A stretch of DNA of 64,000 bases from contig NZ_CP118480.1 of the NCBI RefSeq assembly GCF_030450055.1, positions 248,001 to 312,000 of the forward strand. Reading direction: 5' to 3'. The number at the start of each line of letters is the position of its first letter. Within the stretch, counting starts at the first letter, position 1. A model generated the notes under the pieces. It did no database searches. It was given only the letters and a program-made list of their open reading frames with translations, and was not told the DNA's origin. Positions 59,990-64,000 of the stretch are shown in pieces. The position numbers and the translations under genes are program-made. The stretch is from Gallaecimonas kandeliae. Lineage in GTDB: Bacteria; Pseudomonadota; Gammaproteobacteria; Enterobacterales; Gallaecimonadaceae.

Positions 59990-61108
59990 ATGAAACTCAA
60001 GCTCCTCCCCTTGCTCGGCCTGCTGGCCAGCCCCCTGGCCCTGGCCTACGACGGCGCCGATTGCGCCAAGGACATCCAGTCCCTGCCCGGCTTCCTGCTG
60101 GAGAACGACACAGGTGCGCCCGCGCATTGGCAGCAGAAGGGCGAGAAACACTTCAAGGCCGCCATGGCCGAGGCCCTGGCGGCGGCCGCCAAGGTCGAGA
60201 ATGCCGAGCAATGCCAGCCGGTTATCCGCCACTACCTCAAGGCCTGGCGCCATGGCCACCTGTCGGTAGGGCCTGCCTGGCAGTCGGAAAAGAAAGAGGC
60301 AGGCGACAAGGCCAAGGTAAAGGCCGATACAAAGGCCAAGCCCGCCCAGGATCCCGACATCCCCAGCCTGGAGCTGCTGTCCGACAAAACGCTGCTGCTG
60401 ACGCTGCCGAGCTTTGCTCCCCAGTACCGGCAAACGGTGGAAAAGCTGCTCAAGGACAACCATGACCAGCTGGCGGCGAGGCCCAACTGGATAGTCGACG
60501 TGCGCCACAACGGCGGTGGCTCCGACAGCACCTATGGCGCCCTGATGCCCTGGCTGATGGGCGCCGGCTGGCAGGATGTGGGGGCCGAATGGCTGGTGAC
60601 CCCGGACAACATCCAGGGCCAATTGGCGATCTGTGACCGCTACGCCCCGGGCGATGCCGACTGCAAGGCCTGGGTGGACAAGGTAGTGACGGCCATGAAG
60701 AAGGTGCCCAACGGCAGCTATGCCAGGACCCAGCCCAAGGCGGTCAACTACGAGCATGTCGACAAGGTGGAGCCCAAGCGCCCGGCCAAGGTGGCGGTGC
60801 TGGTGGACGGCCAGTGCGGCAGCTCCTGCGAGGAGTTCCTGCTGGCGGTGCGCCAGAGCTACAGCGTCAAGCTGCTGGGCCAGCGCAGTTACGGCAGCCT
60901 GGATTATTCCAACCTGAGGGCCCATGTGCTGCCGTCCGGCCAGTTCGAGATCCACTACGCCACCTCCCGCAGCCTGCGGTTGCCGGCCATGCCGGTTGAC
61001 CTGGCCGGCGTCATCCCGGACATCTACCTGCCAAAGGCAGAGAGCGACGAAGCGGCAAGGGCCCAGGTGAAGCAGGTCCAGGGCTGGCTGGAAGGGGGCG
61101 ACCTCTGA
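59990..61108 (+). CDS. Exported S41-family peptidase-like protein
   Basis: A 372-residue protein with a signal peptide (LLPLLGLLASPLALA|YDG). The S41 fold is shown by NWIVDVRHNGGGSDSTYGAL and VAVLVDGQCGSSCEEFLLAV, where Ser of SSCEE is the likely catalytic Ser. The catalytic Lys (usually GxxTxGK) is not clear; LLGQRSYGSLDYSN stands at that position, so activity is uncertain. A lysine/alanine-rich stretch (EKKEAGDKAKVKADTKAKPA) interrupts the N-terminal part. Monocistronic between two terminators. Substrate unknown. Confidence 0.75.
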   Translation: MKLKLLPLLGLLASPLALAYDGADCAKDIQSLPGFLLENDTGAPAHWQQKGEKHFKAAMAEALAAAAKVENAEQCQPVIRHYLKAWRHGHLSVGPAWQSEKKEAGDKAKVKADTKAKPAQDPDIPSLELLSDKTLLLTLPSFAPQYRQTVEKLLKDNHDQLAARPNWIVDVRHNGGGSDSTYGALMPWLMGAGWQDVGAEWLVTPDNIQGQLAICDRYAPGDADCKAWVDKVVTAMKKVPNGSYARTQPKAVNYEHVDKVEPKRPAKVAVLVDGQCGSSCEEFLLAVRQSYSVKLLGQRSYGSLDYSNLRAHVLPSGQFEIHYATSRSLRLPAMPVDLAGVIPDIYLPKAESDEAARAQVKQVQGWLEGGDL

Positions 61109-61110
61109 CA

Positions 61111-61136
61111 AAAAGCGCGCCCCAGGGCGCGCTTTT
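61111..61136 (+). terminator. Terminator after the S41 gene
   Basis: Arms AAAAGCGCGCCC and GGGCGCGCTTTT around CA. Confidence 0.88.
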
Positions 61137-61193
61137 GCTTGAAGGGCCCGGGCCGCCGACGCTACAAAGGGCGGAACTGAAAGGGGGGCAAGA

Positions 61194-62531
61194 ATGAAAA
61201 AAATAGCGACCTGGCTGACAGCCCTGCTGCTGGCCCTGCCGGCCTGGGGCTGGCAGTCGGACGTGCCGGGGCTGACCGAGGCGCAACTGGCGCCCGGCCA
61301 CTGGCTGACCAAGCTGAAGGCGCCGGATAGGGTGCTGATGTCCCCCAAGGCCATAGCGGCCTTCAACCAGGGGCTCTACCGGCTGCCGGAAATGGTGGAT
61401 CTTGCCAGGCTGCCCAAGTCCCTGGACGGCGCCCTTGTCCGCCGGCAGATAGAAGCCGTCAGCCAGGCCAAAGAGCGCTTTAGGGCCGACGGCAGTTTGC
61501 TTGGCGCCGCCGACTGGGCCCGCTACCGGGCCGCCCTCAACCTGGAGACCCTGCAAGGGCCCCAACCGCTGCGCTACGCCCTGGTGGTGCGGCGCACCGC
61601 CATGCGCACTTTCCCCACTTCTGACAGGGTCTTCAATAAGGGCTTGGATACCGACCTCGACCGCTTCCAGGAAACGGGTCTCTTCCCCGGCCAGGCCCTG
61701 GCGGTGCTGCACCTGAGCCGCGACGGCCGCTGGGCCTTCGCCCAATCGCGGGACTACAGGGCCTGGGTAAAGCTGTCGGACATCGCCCTCGGAACCAAAT
61801 CGGCGGTGCTGGCTTACGGTAAGGTCGAGCCCTTCCTGGTCACCACCGGCAGCCGGGTGCTGACCGCCTTCAACCCACAAGAACCCAGGGTCTCGGAGCT
61901 GAAGCTGGACATGGGCCTGCGGCTGCCGCTGATGGACGCCGGCCATCGCCTCTACGGCCAGAACACGGCCATGGGCTGGGTGGTCAAGCTGCCGGTGCGG
62001 GGGTCCAATGGCCAGCTCGCCTTCAAGGCGGCCCTTATACCCCGCAACCAGGATGTGCATCAGGGCTACTTGCCCTTTACCCAAAGCAACCTGGTCCGCC
62101 AGGCCTTCAAGTTCCTCGGCGAGCGTTACGGCTGGGGCCATGACTACGACGGCCGCGACTGCACCGGTTTCGTCGGCGAGGTCTACCGCAGCTTCGGCAT
62201 CTTGATGCCCCGCAACACAGGCCAGCAGGGCAGGGGGGACTACGGCCGCAACCAGGCTATGCCCAAGGGCCAGGCCCAGCGGGCGGCGTTGCTGGCCAAG
62301 GCCCAGGTGGGGGATCTCCTCTACCTGCCGGGGCACGTGATGCTGGTGCTGGGCTTCGAGGGCGGCAAGCCCTGGGTGATCCACGACGTCACTGCCCTGC
62401 GTTACCTCAAAGGCGGCCGCCTCTACCAGGGAATGCTGAACGGCGTCTCGGTGACGCCGCTGCAGCCGCTGATGCTGGACGCCAAGCGCAGCTATGTCGA
62501 GGCCCTCTACAACCTCAAACGGATCCGCTGA
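61194..62531 (+). CDS. SH3-domain NlpC/P60 family protein (peptidoglycan hydrolase-like)
   Basis: A 445-residue exported protein (signal WLTALLLALPAWG|WQS). SH3-like modules occupy about 120-270 (ALVVRRTAMRTFPTSDRVFN, SRDYRAWVKLSDI). The C-terminal NlpC/P60 domain (about 300-440) has the catalytic Cys in HDYDGRDCTGFVGEVYRSFG and His in YLPGHVMLVLGFEG. It is expected to cut peptidoglycan stem peptides. Monocistronic; ribosome site GGGGGG. The combination of SH3 domains and NlpC/P60 resembles the YkfC-like/DUF SH3_6 group. Confidence 0.85.
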   Translation: MKKIATWLTALLLALPAWGWQSDVPGLTEAQLAPGHWLTKLKAPDRVLMSPKAIAAFNQGLYRLPEMVDLARLPKSLDGALVRRQIEAVSQAKERFRADGSLLGAADWARYRAALNLETLQGPQPLRYALVVRRTAMRTFPTSDRVFNKGLDTDLDRFQETGLFPGQALAVLHLSRDGRWAFAQSRDYRAWVKLSDIALGTKSAVLAYGKVEPFLVTTGSRVLTAFNPQEPRVSELKLDMGLRLPLMDAGHRLYGQNTAMGWVVKLPVRGSNGQLAFKAALIPRNQDVHQGYLPFTQSNLVRQAFKFLGERYGWGHDYDGRDCTGFVGEVYRSFGILMPRNTGQQGRGDYGRNQAMPKGQAQRAALLAKAQVGDLLYLPGHVMLVLGFEGGKPWVIHDVTALRYLKGGRLYQGMLNGVSVTPLQPLMLDAKRSYVEALYNLKRIR

Positions 62532-62534
62532 AAG

Positions 62535-62561
62535 AAAAAAGGCGCCCAAGGGCGCCTTTTT
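62535..62561. terminator. Bidirectional terminator
   Basis: Arms AAAAAAGGCGCCC and GGGCGCCTTTTT around AA; stem identical to the one at 53964-53990. Confidence 0.9.
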
Positions 62562-62563
62562 CA

Positions 62564-64000
62564 TCAGTAGCGGTATTCGGCTTCCAGGTAGTAGTAGCCG
62601 CCGTTGAAGCCGAAGGGCGAGTTGGTCAGCGGGTAGACGAAGATGCCGTTGAAGTTGTTGTCCTCCGGCCGCTTCTCCGGGTAGGTGTCGAAGAGGTTCT
62701 GGGCGCCCAATGTCAGGGCCAGGTGATCGGTGGCGAAGTATTTCACCGCCAGGTCGGCCACCCATCTGTGGTCGTATTTCACCGGGCCACTGCTGTAGCC
62801 AATGCTGTAGGTGCCGAAGTAGTTGACCCTGGCCGTGGTCTGGAAGTCGCCCAGCCTGTGGGTCAGGCCCAGGCTGCCGGTGTTGCGGGGGTTGGCCGCC
62901 GTCATCCGGGTCCGTTCTATGTCGTCGAACAGCCGCCCCTCAAGGCCGCCCAGCAGCTGCGGCAGGTGCACGTCCTCGATGTCCGTCTTGTTGTAACCCC
63001 AGGCCAGGTTGCCCTTGAGGGAACCGTAGCCGCCGAGATCCCAGTCCTGGGTCACCACCAGATCGAGGCCCTGGGTCTTGGTGTCCACGGCGTTGACGAA
63101 GAAGCGGGCCGCCTCGGCGCCTGTGGCACCGATGAGGTCGCGCACGTTTTGCGGCAGGCTGGCGTCCTTGCTGCTCAGGGAGGAGGACAGCACTATGCGG
63201 TCGTCCACCTTGATCTGGTAGGCGTCCAGGGTCACGGCCAGGCCGTCGTCGCCTGTGTAGACCAGGCCCATGCTGTAGGACTTGGATCGCTCCGGCCGCA
63301 GCTTGCCGACGCCCAGGGCCTGGGTGATGGGAGCCAGGTTGTTAAAGGTGCCGGACTCGGTGGGCACCAGGTCGCCGGTGACGGGGTCCGGATTGAACAA
63401 GGTGGAGATGTTGGTGAAGTAGAGCTGCTGCACGCTGGGGGCGCGGAAGCCGGTGTTGGCCGTGGCCCGCACAGCGAACTGGCTGCTCAGCTCATAGCGG
63501 CCGGCCAGCTTCCAGCTGTTGTTGGTGCCGAAGTCGGAGTAGTCCTCGTGGCGCAGCGCCGCCGCCCAGTAGAAGTCATCGGTCAGCTGGTTTTCCAGCT
63601 CCAGGTAGAGCCCCAGGTTGTGGCGGCTTTCCTTGGTGGCGGACTCGGGGGTGAAGCCCATGAAGCCCTGGCTGCCGCTGCCGAAGTAGGAGTCGGGTTC
63701 GCCCGCTTCCACCTGGTACTGGTTCTTGCGCCAGGCGGCGCCCAAGGCCAGCATCAGGTTGGAGTCGTTGAAGAAGGCGATGTCGCGGGAGGCGTCCAGG
63801 TTGAGGTTAGTCTCGCTGGTGGACAGGGCCCCGGCGTAGAAGTCGGTGGGGGTGTCGGCGCCCAGGCTGGTGTTGAGGCTGTCCTTGACCTTGTACTTGA
63901 AGCGGTTCTTGCCGAAGCCGACCGAGCTGTCGAACTGCCAGTCGCCCAGTTCGAACTGGTAGCCGAGGTTCAGGGACTGGTCGCGGATCTCTGGGGCCAG
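62564..64000 (-). CDS. TonB-dependent outer-membrane receptor (5' end outside window)
   Basis: The C-terminal part of a TonB-dependent receptor, at least 478 codons, open to the window edge; the first Met in the frame is at 63754, but the reading frame continues upstream (LNLGYQFELGDWQFDSSVGF), so the gene starts beyond 64000. Alternating hydrophobic beta-strands dominate. The TonB C-terminal box region is GAQNLFDTYPEKRPEDNNFN, and the last residues YYYLEAEYRY end in an aromatic residue, the OmpA/BAM insertion signal. Family motifs RVNYFGTYSIGYSSG and AVRATANTGFRAPSVQQLYF (TonB-dep_Rec) are present. Ligand (siderophore, sugar, vitamin) cannot be told. Confidence 0.85.
   Translation of the reverse strand: MAPEIRDQSLNLGYQFELGDWQFDSSVGFGKNRFKYKVKDSLNTSLGADTPTDFYAGALSTSETNLNLDASRDIAFFNDSNLMLALGAAWRKNQYQVEAGEPDSYFGSGSQGFMGFTPESATKESRHNLGLYLELENQLTDDFYWAAALRHEDYSDFGTNNSWKLAGRYELSSQFAVRATANTGFRAPSVQQLYFTNISTLFNPDPVTGDLVPTESGTFNNLAPITQALGVGKLRPERSKSYSMGLVYTGDDGLAVTLDAYQIKVDDRIVLSSSLSSKDASLPQNVRDLIGATGAEAARFFVNAVDTKTQGLDLVVTQDWDLGGYGSLKGNLAWGYNKTDIEDVHLPQLLGGLEGRLFDDIERTRMTAANPRNTGSLGLTHRLGDFQTTARVNYFGTYSIGYSSGPVKYDHRWVADLAVKYFATDHLALTLGAQNLFDTYPEKRPEDNNFNGIFVYPLTNSPFGFNGGYYYLEAEYRY

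Overview
The window looks like a chromosomal segment of a GC-rich, aquatic-type gammaproteobacterium. It carries greB, ompR-envZ, pckA, hslO-hslR, a full gspC-N type II secretion (T2SS) operon, yrfG, nudE and cysQ. In Escherichia coli the set greB-ompR-envZ-pckA-hslO-hslR-yrfG-nudE forms one neighbourhood; here it is opened by several insertions. A Gallaecimonas/Shewanella/Aeromonas-like relative is my guess; no rRNA is present to settle it.

Layout. 1-7.1 kb: a sugar MFS transporter (5' end outside), a sulfide:quinone oxidoreductase-like flavoprotein, greB, ompR-envZ, and a divergent NAD(P)-binding protein/LysR pair. 7.1-14.2 kb: a five-gene ABC efflux operon (adaptor, ATPase, permease) with its own NtrC-type regulator and histidine kinase. 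It is preceded by a strong sigma-54 promoter match and a perfect 28-bp palindrome about 100 bp upstream. 14.3-15.9 kb: pckA. 16.2-25.8 kb: an accessory segment of visibly lower GC. It holds a secreted S8 protease and, on the minus strand, an operon of HlyD adaptor, two class II bacteriocin-like precursors, a small membrane protein (possible immunity), a C39-peptidase ABC exporter, an ATP-grasp enzyme and two paralogous double-glycine precursors with T(T/S)xxxxEE cores. I read this as a combined class II bacteriocin and graspetide locus sharing one exporter; it is the best candidate here for an undescribed system.

25.9-41.1 kb: hslO, hslR, gspC to gspN, yrfG, nudE, cysQ. 41.1-54.0 kb: a DUF6916-like protein, a GNAT acetyltransferase, three tandem tail-collar (MdpB-like) proteins and a 3265-residue DUF4347/Ig/cadherin/FG-GAP surface protein. 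54.0-64.0 kb: a NhaP2-like antiporter, an L,D-transpeptidase, an NhaC-like antiporter, a GlxA-family regulator with a divergent cysteine hydrolase, an S41 peptidase, an SH3/NlpC-P60 protein, and a TonB-dependent receptor whose 5' end lies outside the window.

Connections. Both the S8 protease and the 3265-residue protein end in a GlyGly-CTERM-like tail, the signal that in Vibrio marks T2SS substrates anchored by rhombosortase. The window therefore holds both the secretion machine and two likely clients; no rhombosortase gene was seen. All assignments rest on reading motifs by eye; no database search was run.
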